Origin: Flavobacteriales bacterium
GTDB taxonomy: Bacteria > Bacteroidota > Bacteroidia > Flavobacteriales_E > Vicingaceae
DNA: 64,000 nt
NCBI GenBank assembly: GCA_026196775.1
Contig: JAPHUD010000012.1
Coordinates: 62,001 to 126,000 of the forward strand
Direction: 5' to 3'
The position numbers were made by a program, and so were the translations under genes. Numbering within the stretch: position 1 is the first letter of the stretch; each line of letters begins with the position of its first letter. The notes under the pieces were generated by a model that worked only from the letters and a program-made list of their open reading frames with translations, did not search any database and was not told the DNA's origin. This document shows positions 26,012 to 34,916 of the stretch, one piece after another.

Positions 26012-27244
26012 ATGAAATTAATTTATCAAATAGCCTTATTTTCTTATACAGTTCTTATTAGAATTGCTTCTATTTTTAACCACAAAGCAAAACTTTGGCT
26101 TAGAGGAAGAAAAAATAGTTTTTCTTATTTAAAAACACACATTCAAAAAGAAGATGAAATTATTTGGTTTCATTGTGCTAGTTTAGGAGAGTTTGAACAA
26201 GGCAAGCCTCTTATGGAATTAATAAAAAAAAATCAATCTAAATACAAGTTGCTAATAACTTTTTTCTCTCCATCGGGTTATGAATACCGCAAAAACAATC
26301 CTTTAATAGATTATGTTTGTTATTTACCTACTGATAGCAATAAAAACGCAAGAAAATTTATCGAATTAGTAAATCCCAAACAAGCTTATTTTGTCAAATA
26401 TGAATTTTGGTATTTTTATTTAGCAGAATTACATCAACATACTGTTCCAACCTATTTAATATCAGGTGTATTTAGAGCTAATCAGCCTTTTTTTAAATGG
26501 TATGGAAGTTTTAATAGAAAAATGCTTTCTTTTTTCACCCACTTTTTTTTACAAAATAAAGTTTCAGTAGATTTATTGACTAGTATTGGCTTTAATAACA
26601 TTATGCAAAGTGGAGATACACGTATAGATAGGGTTTTTGAAAATGCTCAATCTCCTACTCCATTACCAATTATAGAAAAATTCACCAATAAAAAACCGAC
26701 TATTATTTTAGGTAGTTCTTGGGAAAAAGAAGAAGAGATTATTAGTACTTTTATTCAAACTACCGATAAGGTGTTTAACTATATTATAGCACCTCATGAT
26801 GTGAGTGAACCACACATTAACAACTTAATAGCAACACTTAATACTAAACATTTACTCTACTCAGAAGCTAATCAAAGAAATGCTACTCAGCACAATATTT
26901 TAATTATTAACAATATTGGTATTTTAGCTAATTGTTATCAGTACACTGATATAGCATTAATTGGAGGTGGTTTTTCAGGTTCGTTACATAATATTTTAGA
27001 ACCAGCTAGTTTTGGTAATGCTATTATAATTGGTGAGAAGCACCAAAAATTTCATGAAGCTCAAGAACTAATTGATGCTTATGCTGCTTTTTCTATAGGT
27101 AGTTTAGATGATTTTATTGCTGTTGTAAATCATTTAATGATGAAAGAAAACCTACAAGACACAAAAAATGCTGCTTCAATATATATTAAAAATGGAGTTG
27201 GAGCAACTAATAAAATTTGGGAAGTAGTAAAAAATAATTTTTAA
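26012..27244 (+). CDS. kdtA: 3-deoxy-D-manno-octulosonic acid transferase (Kdo transferase)
   Basis: This 410-residue GT30 enzyme has an N-terminal hydrophobic anchor (YQIALFSYTVLIRIASI), then FHCASLGEFEQGKPLMELIK, LLITFFSPSGYEYR and FVKYEFWYFYLAEL. The GT-B C-terminal half has LGSSWEKEEEII, PHDVSEPHI and ALIGGGFSGSLHNILEPASFG. It adds Kdo to lipid A precursor. I chose the ATG at 26012 (MKLIYQ) rather than the one eight codons upstream because it places the anchor at the N-terminus. Other LPS genes are not adjacent. Confidence 0.93.
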   Translation: MKLIYQIALFSYTVLIRIASIFNHKAKLWLRGRKNSFSYLKTHIQKEDEIIWFHCASLGEFEQGKPLMELIKKNQSKYKLLITFFSPSGYEYRKNNPLIDYVCYLPTDSNKNARKFIELVNPKQAYFVKYEFWYFYLAELHQHTVPTYLISGVFRANQPFFKWYGSFNRKMLSFFTHFFLQNKVSVDLLTSIGFNNIMQSGDTRIDRVFENAQSPTPLPIIEKFTNKKPTIILGSSWEKEEEIISTFIQTTDKVFNYIIAPHDVSEPHINNLIATLNTKHLLYSEANQRNATQHNILIINNIGILANCYQYTDIALIGGGFSGSLHNILEPASFGNAIIIGEKHQKFHEAQELIDAYAAFSIGSLDDFIAVVNHLMMKENLQDTKNAASIYIKNGVGATNKIWEVVKNNF

Positions 27245-27251
27245 AATTGCC

Positions 27252-28784
27252 TTACTCTACTTCTACATTTGTGTAATAGTAGTTAATTTTAGTACTAAGT
27301 TTTCTAAAATAATCTTCTTCTAACCACTTTAAGTAGTTTTCAGTGCTTTTACAAATATTATAAGAATATAATCTAATCCTGTAAGCAATATCATCTTTTA
27401 AAAATTTAGATAAATAACGAGCATCCATAATATCTTCACTATTATCTATGCACATTTTTAAGTGCTGCTCTATTGATTTGTCTAAGACTACTTTTGGTTT
27501 ATGACCTTTTTTTAAGCTTTCCTGATAAGCTGCATCAACATCAAAGTCAATATTTTCAGAGTTTTTAAACATTGCTCTTACATCTTCTGGCATTTTATAT
27601 TTAAATTTCTTTTCAATTTCTTCATCAGAAAAAATGTTACTTAAAAAGAAATCAGGGTTTCTAAATATTTCATGCCAATCAATTGCACTGTCCCACGGAC
27701 CAAAACGAGCTGCATTATTACCTAAATCTATAACTGTAAAATCTTTTTTATGTGGTAAAACCCTTGAGCCTCTGCCTATCATTTGGTGATATAGCGTAAG
27801 TGAACGAGTTGCTCTATTTAAAATTATAGTTTCCACCGTTGGTTCATCAAAACCTGTTGTTAAAATTCCTACAGAAGTTAATATAGCATCCGGAGTTTCT
27901 TTAAACCATTTTAAAATATCTCTTCTCTCCTCTCCTGTATTGGTATTATCTAAATGCCTAATGTTTAATCCTGCTTTTTTAAAGGTATCAAATACATTTA
28001 AAGAAGTGTTTATACCGTTATTAAATATTAATGTTTTTTTACCAGAAGATCTTTCATAATAAGCTCTTAACAATTTTTCTAACATGGGGAAATCGCCATA
28101 AAGTAATTCTGAAGATTTAACTGTATAATCACCATTTGCTCCAATTTTTAACACTCCTAAACCAACATCATAACAATAAGTTGTTGCTTTAGCCAAAAAA
28201 CCTTTTTCAATTAATGAGGGAATAGAATCACCAACAATCAATTCCTTATAGTTTTGAAACATTGGTAAATTAATATTAGAACTTAATGGTGTAGCAGTAA
28301 CCCCCAACACAGTACAATCTGTAAAATGCTTAAACATCTTACGAAAAGAGTTATAATGAGCCTCATCAACTATAACTAGCCCAATGTTATCAATTTCAAT
28401 GGCTTCATCTCTAAACCTATTATTTAAGGTTTCAACCATTGCTACAAAACAATCAAAATCATCTTCATCTGGGAGTGATTTAACGTTGCTATCAATTATC
28501 TTACACCTCACATTAAATTCTTCTAACATTTTAGAAGTTTGATTACAAAGCTCAATACGATGAGTAAGTACTACCACTTTTTTACCTGTTGACTCTATAA
28601 ATCTTTTAGCGATTTCTGTGAAGATTACAGTTTTACCACCTCCAGTTGGGAGCTGGTAAAGTAAATTATGATTAGAAGGGTTTTTAGCTAAACTTGCAAA
28701 TATTTTTTCTATCGCATCATGTTGATAGTCATATAATTTCTTACCTGTAGTTCGTTCTAGTTGATCCGTTTCAATAAAAGCCAT
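27252..28784 (-). CDS. DEAD/DEAH-box (SF2) helicase, RadD-like
   Basis: This is a 510-residue SF2 protein. The Q-region LYDYQHDAIEKIF, Walker A LPTGGGKTVIFTEIA, motif II VDEAHY, motif III VTATPL, motif IV-V ILTTGFDEPTVE and motif VI HQMIGRGSR are all present. The two RecA lobes are followed by a C-terminal region of about 150 residues without a recognised domain. The order resembles RadD/YejH-type DNA-repair helicases rather than RNA DEAD-box proteins. It converges on kdtA with a seven-base gap and has its own promoter box. Confidence 0.88.
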   Translation of the reverse strand: MAFIETDQLERTTGKKLYDYQHDAIEKIFASLAKNPSNHNLLYQLPTGGGKTVIFTEIAKRFIESTGKKVVVLTHRIELCNQTSKMLEEFNVRCKIIDSNVKSLPDEDDFDCFVAMVETLNNRFRDEAIEIDNIGLVIVDEAHYNSFRKMFKHFTDCTVLGVTATPLSSNINLPMFQNYKELIVGDSIPSLIEKGFLAKATTYCYDVGLGVLKIGANGDYTVKSSELLYGDFPMLEKLLRAYYERSSGKKTLIFNNGINTSLNVFDTFKKAGLNIRHLDNTNTGEERRDILKWFKETPDAILTSVGILTTGFDEPTVETIILNRATRSLTLYHQMIGRGSRVLPHKKDFTVIDLGNNAARFGPWDSAIDWHEIFRNPDFFLSNIFSDEEIEKKFKYKMPEDVRAMFKNSENIDFDVDAAYQESLKKGHKPKVVLDKSIEQHLKMCIDNSEDIMDARYLSKFLKDDIAYRIRLYSYNICKSTENYLKWLEEDYFRKLSTKINYYYTNVEVE

Positions 28785-28813
28785 AAATATTTAATGCCAT
28801 TAACAGTGGGTTG

Positions 28814-28821
28814 CAAAGTTA
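28814..28821 (-). promoter_or_regulatory. promoter -7 box of the helicase gene
   Basis: TAACTTTG on the - strand fits TAnnTTTG and ends 29 bases before the ATG. Confidence 0.55.
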
Positions 28822-28871
28822 CGAAAATGATTTGATTCTATTTTAACTTACTTTTTAGATGATTGTAAATA

Positions 28872-29780
28872 CTACAAGCCGTCAAGTAGAGCAGTTAAAT
28901 TTGGATCTGTAATGGAAGTAAGACTAACTTCTAAAGTGGTGTTAGCACTTATTGTCATTGAGTTATAATAATGAAAAAGATTACCACCACCATCAACAGC
29001 AATCATTACTATTTTAACACTTGTACCATTTGGAATTAGTCCTGAAGTCATATTATAAACCTGCATTACAGATTTTGTTGTAGGAAAGTAAATAAAAATA
29101 CCAACATTCTCTAAATAATCAGTACTCGATGTAAACGAAATAGTATTACCTGAGCCATTATTAGCTAATTTACCACAGTTTAACCAACCCAAACGAGCAA
29201 TTAATGCTTCATAACCGTAAGGAATAATATTAAATGTGGGACTAACCGAAGTTGTAACACCTAAGCTAGCAGGATTATCCGTCCAATCGAAAAAGCTTCC
29301 TGTATCAAAACCGTAAAAAGCATTCATATTATTTTTTGGAGCCCCATTAGGCATTTGTACTCCATAAGCACAATTAGGACGAAGTACTAAGTCTTGATTA
29401 TTTTTGGTTGCTCTAACTCTTATTTCTCCATCTGTTTCTAAAATATTTCCAGCAGCAACTGTTGGCATTTGCCAATACATCATATCTTTTGGTGTATATA
29501 GTTCAACCAATTTAACAGAAAATGGGTAATGAACAGAATCTCCATTTGGGAACATTAAACAATCTTTACCTGCTAACAATTTCGTTCCTTGATTCCCAAC
29601 AATAGTATCATTTGAAGATCCATTGATGATGAATTCTTGTTCTTGCTGTTTCTTTACATCTAAGTAGCTATTAACAGGCTCATATTCATTTTTAGATTTT
29701 TCTATTCTATCTTTTTTACAAGCATTAAGAGAAATAATAAAAATTCCTACTATCGATAATAATCCAATTTTTGTTTTCAT
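28872..29780 (-). CDS. lipoprotein of unknown function
   Basis: This 302-residue protein has lipobox SLNAC (Cys20). After a charged linker comes a beta-rich region: FIINGSSNDTIVGNQG, LMFPNGDSVHYPFSVKLVE, then RATKNNQDLVLRPNC and GYEALIARLGWLNCGKL. Two Cys (in PNC and LNC) could form a disulphide. The first half recalls the carboxypeptidase-like or ZU5-like beta folds that some Bacteroidota lipoproteins carry, but the match is too weak to name. It is 12 bases from the beta-barrel gene upstream, so the two are probably a lipoprotein and barrel pair. Confidence 0.6.
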   Translation of the reverse strand: MKTKIGLLSIVGIFIISLNACKKDRIEKSKNEYEPVNSYLDVKKQQEQEFIINGSSNDTIVGNQGTKLLAGKDCLMFPNGDSVHYPFSVKLVELYTPKDMMYWQMPTVAAGNILETDGEIRVRATKNNQDLVLRPNCAYGVQMPNGAPKNNMNAFYGFDTGSFFDWTDNPASLGVTTSVSPTFNIIPYGYEALIARLGWLNCGKLANNGSGNTISFTSSTDYLENVGIFIYFPTTKSVMQVYNMTSGLIPNGTSVKIVMIAVDGGGNLFHYYNSMTISANTTLEVSLTSITDPNLTALLDGL

Positions 29781-29792
29781 ATGTTTATTTAA

Positions 29793-30335
29793 TTAATAAG
29801 CTGGACAAAGTGTTGTTCCTCCTTTTCTTCTACCTCCATATTTCCCACCATTTCCTGATGATGAGTTACATCCAAAAATGTATAAAAGTCCTAGTCTTAA
29901 ATGTGTCTCTTGAAATTTAAAATTATACCTGTATTCTAAGAACGGACGAAGACACCTATTAGTTGTAATTCCAGCTCCAACTTCTGCATTCCAATTAGAA
30001 GCCTGAGCTCCATCTAATGAAGACTCTTCGTGATTTGCCCATAAATTATATGCTCCATGTGCCAATAAATAAAAATTAAAGGTGTTTCCTCTAATAACTT
30101 TTTGTTCTAAACCCAATCCAAAATAATATTCATTAATTTTATTGAACCCTGGATAATAAGCCACCTGAGGAACAATACTTAATCCTCTATTTGGAAAAAA
30201 GTTAACCCTAGCTCCAAAACCAAAACTTTCTGTTTGGAAATTGTACATAGCATCTGCACCAACACCAATATTTTGGGCTTTTGTAGTAGCAGATAGGAAA
30301 GCTATTAAAAATATGAAAATTAATTGTTTAATCAT
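29793..30335 (-). CDS. outer-membrane beta-barrel protein, paired with a lipoprotein
   Basis: This 180-residue protein has a signal peptide (LIFIFLIAFLSATTKAQ) followed by amphipathic strands: IGVGADAMYNFQTESFGFGA, LSIVPQVAYYPGFNK and EVGAGITTNRCLRPFLEY. A Gly-rich basic tail (GNGGKYGGRRKGGTT) with a Cys follows the last strand, which is unusual for a barrel C-terminus. It is upstream of and co-oriented with the lipoprotein gene. Confidence 0.65.
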   Translation of the reverse strand: MIKQLIFIFLIAFLSATTKAQNIGVGADAMYNFQTESFGFGARVNFFPNRGLSIVPQVAYYPGFNKINEYYFGLGLEQKVIRGNTFNFYLLAHGAYNLWANHEESSLDGAQASNWNAEVGAGITTNRCLRPFLEYRYNFKFQETHLRLGLLYIFGCNSSSGNGGKYGGRRKGGTTLCPAY

Positions 30336-30439
30336 CGAGCCAAATTATAACATTTTTTTATGAATTGAAATTTTTTTTATCAACAGCCGTTAATCAATTA
30401 CTATTCCATAAATGCTTATTTTCTGTTAAGTTGTTTACT

Positions 30440-30447
30440 TATTTTTG
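30440..30447 (+). promoter_or_regulatory. putative -7 box of the methyltransferase gene
   Basis: TATTTTTG fits TAnnTTTG and ends eight bases before the ATG at 30456, so the 5' leader would be only a few bases. Confidence 0.5.
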
Positions 30448-30455
30448 TATTTCTT

Positions 30456-31616
30456 ATGAACAAAGAAACAATTGCATTTATTAAAGATAACAAACACAAA
30501 AATGTGAATGATATTGCTTTGTTGCTAAGTAAAAAAGAAAACCTTGATGCTAATTTTATTATCAACCAAATAAATGGTTGGCAAAAAGCCAAAAACAAAC
30601 TTCCTACTTTTTACAATACGCCAGAAATTATTTTTCCATCCGTAAAATCTATGGAACAATGTTCATCAGAAAAAACTGCACTACTAAAAAACAAATTGAT
30701 TAACGGAACTTCTTTAGTTGACCTAACAGGTGGTTTTGGTATTGATAGTTATTTTTTTGCTAAACACTTTAAATCAGTTTCTTACATAGAACCTAATGAA
30801 GGATTATTTAAGGTTGCTCAACAAAATTTTAAAGTACTTAGTGTTGACATAAATCTACATAATACAACAAGTGAAACTTTCTTAAAATCAAACAAAACAC
30901 ATTTTGATGTTGCTTATATAGATCCTGATAGACGTGATGAAAGTAAACGTGTATTTAATTTAGCCGATTGCTCTCCAAATGTAAATGAAATATTACCTTT
31001 AATCTTCAAAAATACTGACAAATTACTGATTAAAACCTCCCCATTTTTAGACATTAAACAAACATTAGATGAATTAAAAACCGTAAGTAAATGTTTTGTT
31101 ATTGCTATTAAAAACGATTGTAAAGAAGTGCTTTATTTGGTTGAAAAAAATAAAACCAAGCCTACCGAAATTATTACCTACAACTTGGACCAAACTGAGG
31201 AAGTTTTTCAGTTCACTTACGAACAAGAACAAGCAGCATCCTCAACTTTTTCACATCCTAAAAAATATTTGTATGAGCCTAATGCAGCAATCATGAAAGC
31301 TGGAGCTTTTAAAACCATTAGCAAGCACTTTAGTATAGATAAACTTGCTCAACACACTCACTTATATACTAGCAACGAACTAATTAAAGATTTCCCTGGC
31401 AGGATCTTTAATGTAAAACACATTACTGATTACAATAAAAAATCCTTACATCAGTTTGATATAAAAAATGCCAATATTAGTACCCGTAACTTTATCGATA
31501 GCGTTGCTACTATTAAGAAAAAATTAAGCCTAAATGATGGTGGAGATATTTATTTATTTGCTACTAGCAGTATAGAAAACAAAACCATTTTATTAATAAC
31601 AGAAAAAATCATCTAA
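30456..31616 (+). CDS. THUMP-like-domain SAM-dependent methyltransferase
   Basis: This is a 386-residue protein. Its N-terminal helical third is followed by a class I methyltransferase core with SLVDLTGGFGIDSYFFAK (motif I), SYIEPNEGLFKVAQ and VAYIDPDRRDESKRVF (motif IV with DPDRR). The DPDRR form is typical of the Bacteroidota THUMP-like methyltransferases, presumably acting on RNA. The last third, about residues 290-386, would be the THUMP-like part (YTSNELIKDFPGRIFNV, NISTRNFIDSVA). The target nucleotide is unknown. Its start sits eight bases behind a promoter box. Confidence 0.82.
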   Translation: MNKETIAFIKDNKHKNVNDIALLLSKKENLDANFIINQINGWQKAKNKLPTFYNTPEIIFPSVKSMEQCSSEKTALLKNKLINGTSLVDLTGGFGIDSYFFAKHFKSVSYIEPNEGLFKVAQQNFKVLSVDINLHNTTSETFLKSNKTHFDVAYIDPDRRDESKRVFNLADCSPNVNEILPLIFKNTDKLLIKTSPFLDIKQTLDELKTVSKCFVIAIKNDCKEVLYLVEKNKTKPTEIITYNLDQTEEVFQFTYEQEQAASSTFSHPKKYLYEPNAAIMKAGAFKTISKHFSIDKLAQHTHLYTSNELIKDFPGRIFNVKHITDYNKKSLHQFDIKNANISTRNFIDSVATIKKKLSLNDGGDIYLFATSSIENKTILLITEKII

Positions 31617-31647
31617 GTAACTTATTGGGAATAAACCTAAAGTTAAC

Positions 31648-31655
31648 TAACTTTG
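31648..31655 (+). promoter_or_regulatory. putative -7 box of the Rieske-like lipoprotein gene
   Basis: TAACTTTG fits TAnnTTTG and ends 26 bases before the ATG. TTGGG about 20 bases upstream could be the -33 element. Confidence 0.55.
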
Positions 31656-31681
31656 TAAATTGAATAACTACTTAAAAAAGT

Positions 31682-32101
31682 ATGATAAACAGACTTTTAT
31701 TAATATTGCTCTTACTCGTTACTTTTTTTGGCTGTAAGAAAGATAACAATGCCAACATCCCATATGTTCCTGTAAATATTTACATGCAAACTACCGATCC
31801 TCAATTTATTGAGCTTAATGCAGTAAATAGTTGGATTTATTTAACAGGAGGATCTAGAGGAATTATTGTCTATAAAGCTTCTAACGATCAATTTAGAGCG
31901 TTCGATAGACATTGTACTTTTCAGCCAGAAAGCAGTTGTGCTCTGGTTAGTGTTGAATCTAATAACATTTCTGCCTTAGATGATTGTTGTGGCTCCCAGT
32001 TCTTAATAACAGACGGTACAGTTTTAAGAAGTCCTGCTGTCTTACCTCTAAAAGAATATAACACTTCTTTTGATGGAGCTACTTTAAGAATTTATAATTA
32101 A
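31682..32101 (+). CDS. Rieske-fold-like lipoprotein lacking most cluster ligands
   Basis: This 139-residue lipoprotein has lipobox TFFGC (Cys18). The C-terminal half follows the Rieske order: ligand loop 1 as DRHCTFQPESSC, then loop 2 as DDCCGSQFLITDGTVLRSP and PLPLKEY-like PAVLPLKEY. In a true Rieske domain the loops read CxH and CxxH. Here Cys78 remains, but the His is Phe80, the second Cys is Asp100 and the second His is Cys103. The two disulphide cysteines (Cys86, Cys102) are retained. It probably keeps the fold without a [2Fe-2S] cluster. Its function is not known. Confidence 0.75.
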   Translation: MINRLLLILLLLVTFFGCKKDNNANIPYVPVNIYMQTTDPQFIELNAVNSWIYLTGGSRGIIVYKASNDQFRAFDRHCTFQPESSCALVSVESNNISALDDCCGSQFLITDGTVLRSPAVLPLKEYNTSFDGATLRIYN

Positions 32102-32320
32102 AAAATCACTATACTTATTTTAATAAGTAACAACATTGATATAAATATTCCATCATTACTAATTAGTTTAAATTGAGGTTCTTATGAGTATTAATGATAA
32201 TCTAGCACTTTTAAACCTTATTTTATAAAAGAGTTAAGAGATTATTACGTAATTTGAGCTTAAGAATTTTTAATTTGAAGTATAATGAAAGGGTAACAAA
32301 TTTCCTTATAATAATAACTA

Positions 32321-32328
32321 TATATTTG
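32321..32328 (+). promoter_or_regulatory. promoter -7 box for mscS with a leaderless start
   Basis: TATATTTG fits TAnnTTTG and ends four bases before the ATG at 32333, so transcription should start at about the ATG itself. No Shine-Dalgarno sequence fits in between. Confidence 0.6.
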
Positions 32329-32332
32329 AACA

Positions 32333-33181
32333 ATGAATAAGTTTCAAGAAATTTACCAAGATATTATTAATTATTTCATCCAAAATTACGTCAATTTAGG
32401 ATTAACATTTCTATTTTTAATTATTGGTTTTATATTGGTCAATTTTTTAAAATCAAAACTAAAAACAAGGCTTCTTAAAAAATCAGATAATCCGATTACA
32501 ATTACTTTTATTTCTCAAATTATAAGCTATAGCTTAAAGTTAATTATCATTTTAATTTCTCTTTATAGTTTGGGTTTAAATGATATTACATCTGGAATTT
32601 TAGCAAGTGCTGGTGTAATAACATTTATTGTAGGTTTTGCTTTTAAAGATATTGGAGAAAATTTTTTAGCAGGAATTATCCTTGCATTTAAAAGCCCTTT
32701 TAGGGTAAATGATTTAATTGAATCTGGTAATATACACGGTTATGTAAAAGACATAAACATTAGAGAAACCATAATAAAAACTCCTGATGGAAAAGATGTC
32801 TTTTTACCTAACTCCATTATTCTTAAAACACCTTTATTTAATTATACCATTGATGGCTATTTAAGGTATGAATTTATTGTTGGTTTAGATTACGGAGATG
32901 ATATTTCGCTTGGTATTAAAACAATTTTAGACACTGTAAATAAAATAGATGGAGTGCTAAAAGGAGATAAAAAAGCAGCTGTTGTAATTAATGAATTAAC
33001 AACAAACACAATCAACATAAAAGTACTTTTCTGGATTGACACATTTCAATCAACATCAAGGACTTTTCATCACTCTATTCGTTCACATGTAATGAATGAT
33101 GTTGTTATTGAGCTTACTAAGAAAGGTTTTTATCTACCTGCGAATATTGTAGAAATTAAAAATTATAAGCAAGACTTATAA
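32333..33181 (+). CDS. small-conductance mechanosensitive channel (MscS family)
   Basis: This 282-residue protein has three hydrophobic segments (about residues 17-38, 58-82 and 90-115). TM3 is Gly/Ala-rich: ILASAGVITFIVGFAFKDIG. The beta domain follows: ENFLAGIILAFKSPFRVND and TPDGKDVFLPNSIILKTPL. This is the standard layout of a minimal MscS, which opens on membrane tension during osmotic downshock. It has its own promoter box right at the start codon. Confidence 0.93.
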   Translation: MNKFQEIYQDIINYFIQNYVNLGLTFLFLIIGFILVNFLKSKLKTRLLKKSDNPITITFISQIISYSLKLIIILISLYSLGLNDITSGILASAGVITFIVGFAFKDIGENFLAGIILAFKSPFRVNDLIESGNIHGYVKDINIRETIIKTPDGKDVFLPNSIILKTPLFNYTIDGYLRYEFIVGLDYGDDISLGIKTILDTVNKIDGVLKGDKKAAVVINELTTNTINIKVLFWIDTFQSTSRTFHHSIRSHVMNDVVIELTKKGFYLPANIVEIKNYKQDL

Positions 33182-33300
33182 ATTAAATAAAACTAAACAC
33201 TTGATATTATGTGAGAACAATCTTTAAGGAATAGTCTTATTTGAATATTAAGTCATTAATTTTCATTAACTTCGTTTAAAACAAAAAAAATTCGAATGAT

Positions 33301-33531
33301 ATGTGGATAGAAAAAAATAACAAACTTTTTAGGAGTTTTGAATTTAAGGATTTTAAAGAAGCTTTTGCTTTTATGACCAAGGTTGCTCTGATTGTAGAAA
33401 AAATGAACCATCACCCTGACTGGAGTAATTCATATAATAAAGTGGAAATTAGCCTATGTTCCCACGATGCTGGTGATATAGTTACAGATAAAGATAGAGA
33501 ATTAGCAGAAAAGATAACTAATTTACTATAA
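33301..33531 (+). CDS. 4a-hydroxytetrahydrobiopterin dehydratase (pterin-4a-carbinolamine dehydratase)
   Basis: This 76-residue protein is shorter than the family's usual 95-105 residues because the N-terminal part is reduced. The core is present: [26 protein letters not shown] divided by a charged turn, with active-site HHPDW, then [13 protein letters not shown]. It regenerates quinonoid pterin for aromatic amino-acid hydroxylases; in many bacteria it stands alone, as here. No hydroxylase gene lies nearby. Confidence 0.88.
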   Translation: MWIEKNNKLFRSFEFKDFKEAFAFMTKVALIVEKMNHHPDWSNSYNKVEISLCSHDAGDIVTDKDRELAEKITNLL

Positions 33532-33587
33532 ATTAGAATCAGTACGTTTTCATTTTTATCAGCCATCCTCTTATGAAAAAGAGAACT

Positions 33588-34790
33588 CTACTCCCCTTCA
33601 ATGTAATCCCTTAAATACTCGTAAATATCGGTTAAATCACCATTTTCGCAAATGGTAGCATTTTTAATGATGTTTAGTTTATCATCAATTAAGTGAGGCA
33701 AAACATTATCTATAAATTCTCTGCCAAAATCAGCAGATGCATCTTTAGGTAATTCACAAGGAAGATTGTCAACGGCCATAACAGTAATAGCATCAGCACT
33801 ATCAAACATTACTTCTTTTTCTTGTTGAGGGTCATAACCATAAAGCGGTTCTTTTATGGTTGATGGTCTTAATGTGCAAGCAACAGGTCCGTCAATGTCA
33901 CAACTGATATCTCCAACAACTTTTATATTAAAGTCAGGAGATTTTGCATCTTGACGAGAAAAAATAAACGGAGCTTCTTCATCCCAAAAATGACCTGAAA
34001 TGTACATGTCGGCAATTTTAGCAAATCGAAAAAAATCACCTTCAAATTCAGTAGGATTATCAAAAAAATCTTGAGAATCAAACGATTTTCCGTCTTTTCG
34101 TTTATTATAATCATGAACATTAAGCTGTGTATATACCGGCTCATTAAATGACTGATTTAGAAACTCGCCTGGAGTTACTTTTTTAATGCCGATAACATCT
34201 AATATTTCAACAATTCCTCCTGCTACTCTACCTCCGCCCGTTATCACAATTTTATAATTATTAGGAAGTTTCACTTTTTTAAGTTCTGCTTCCATTTCTT
34301 TTCTATCATCACACAAATAAGCTCTTTGTAAGTCAAAAGTTTTTTCTCTTTTACCGTAAGCAAAAAAGCTATTATAACAACCAACAACTCCGGCATACCT
34401 TCCAAAACCTATTAATCTTCTTCCTTCAATATCTGTAATGGCTTCATAATCTACCATTTTAATATTTTTGTTTATCATTTCTAATAGCAAAGCTCTATTG
34501 TATGGTTGTTTTTTTATGGTATGGGAAAAATAAAAATAGGTTTTATTGGCAATTAAATTTTTTATAGGCACTTCTTTTACCCCCATCAAGACATCACAAT
34601 CATCAATATTTTCAACAACTTCAATACCTGCATTAGTATATTCCTCGTCCTTAAACCTTCTTACATCACTTTTTTGAACAACCAATTCCACAGCAGGAAA
34701 TTTAATTTTCACTTCAGCACATTGCTCAGGAGACATAGGAACTCTTTCATCGCTAGGAATTTTCCCTTCTTTTATAATGCCAATTTTCAT
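33588..34790 (-). CDS. NAD(P)-dependent oxidoreductase of the alanine dehydrogenase / saccharopine dehydrogenase (lysine-forming) family
   Basis: This 400-residue protein starts MKIGIIKEGKIPSDERVPMS, typical of AlaDH_PNT_N. Then come YFYFSHTIKKQPYN, MVDYEAITDIEGRRLIGFG, and a Rossmann motif YKIVITGGGRVAGGIVEILD. Near 290, DISCDIDGPVACTLRPSTI matches saccharopine dehydrogenase (lysine-forming) and lysine-ketoglutarate-reductase-type proteins. Its substrate in Bacteroidota is not established; lysine metabolism is a reasonable guess. I chose the ATG at 34790 because the upstream candidate at 34823 falls inside the promoter box. Confidence 0.82.
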   Translation of the reverse strand: MKIGIIKEGKIPSDERVPMSPEQCAEVKIKFPAVELVVQKSDVRRFKDEEYTNAGIEVVENIDDCDVLMGVKEVPIKNLIANKTYFYFSHTIKKQPYNRALLLEMINKNIKMVDYEAITDIEGRRLIGFGRYAGVVGCYNSFFAYGKREKTFDLQRAYLCDDRKEMEAELKKVKLPNNYKIVITGGGRVAGGIVEILDVIGIKKVTPGEFLNQSFNEPVYTQLNVHDYNKRKDGKSFDSQDFFDNPTEFEGDFFRFAKIADMYISGHFWDEEAPFIFSRQDAKSPDFNIKVVGDISCDIDGPVACTLRPSTIKEPLYGYDPQQEKEVMFDSADAITVMAVDNLPCELPKDASADFGREFIDNVLPHLIDDKLNIIKNATICENGDLTDIYEYLRDYIEGE

Positions 34791-34820
34791 AGTTATAAAT
34801 TTAAAAACTTTAATAATTCG

Positions 34821-34828
34821 CAAATATA
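34821..34828 (-). promoter_or_regulatory. promoter -7 box of the AlaDH/SDH-like gene
   Basis: TATATTTG on the - strand fits TAnnTTTG and lies 30 bases before the chosen ATG. It overlaps the alternative upstream start, which decides the gene start. Confidence 0.6.
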
Positions 34829-34881
34829 AGCTAAAACGCTTCTTTTAGCAATTGTTAACTTATGATATGAGTAAAAAAGTT

Positions 34882-34889
34882 TAACTTTG
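34882..34889 (+). promoter_or_regulatory. promoter -7 box of ssrA
   Basis: TAACTTTG fits TAnnTTTG and ends 27 bases before the mature tmRNA 5' end, consistent with a short leader removed by RNase P. Confidence 0.55.
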
Positions 34890-34916
34890 TATAAGTTCTT
34901 TAGAATATTACTAAAT

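Noticed and set aside
34791-34823. An 11-residue longer start for the AlaDH/SDH-like gene
   Set aside because: The upstream start falls inside the TATATTTG promoter box, and family members begin with MKIGIIKE.
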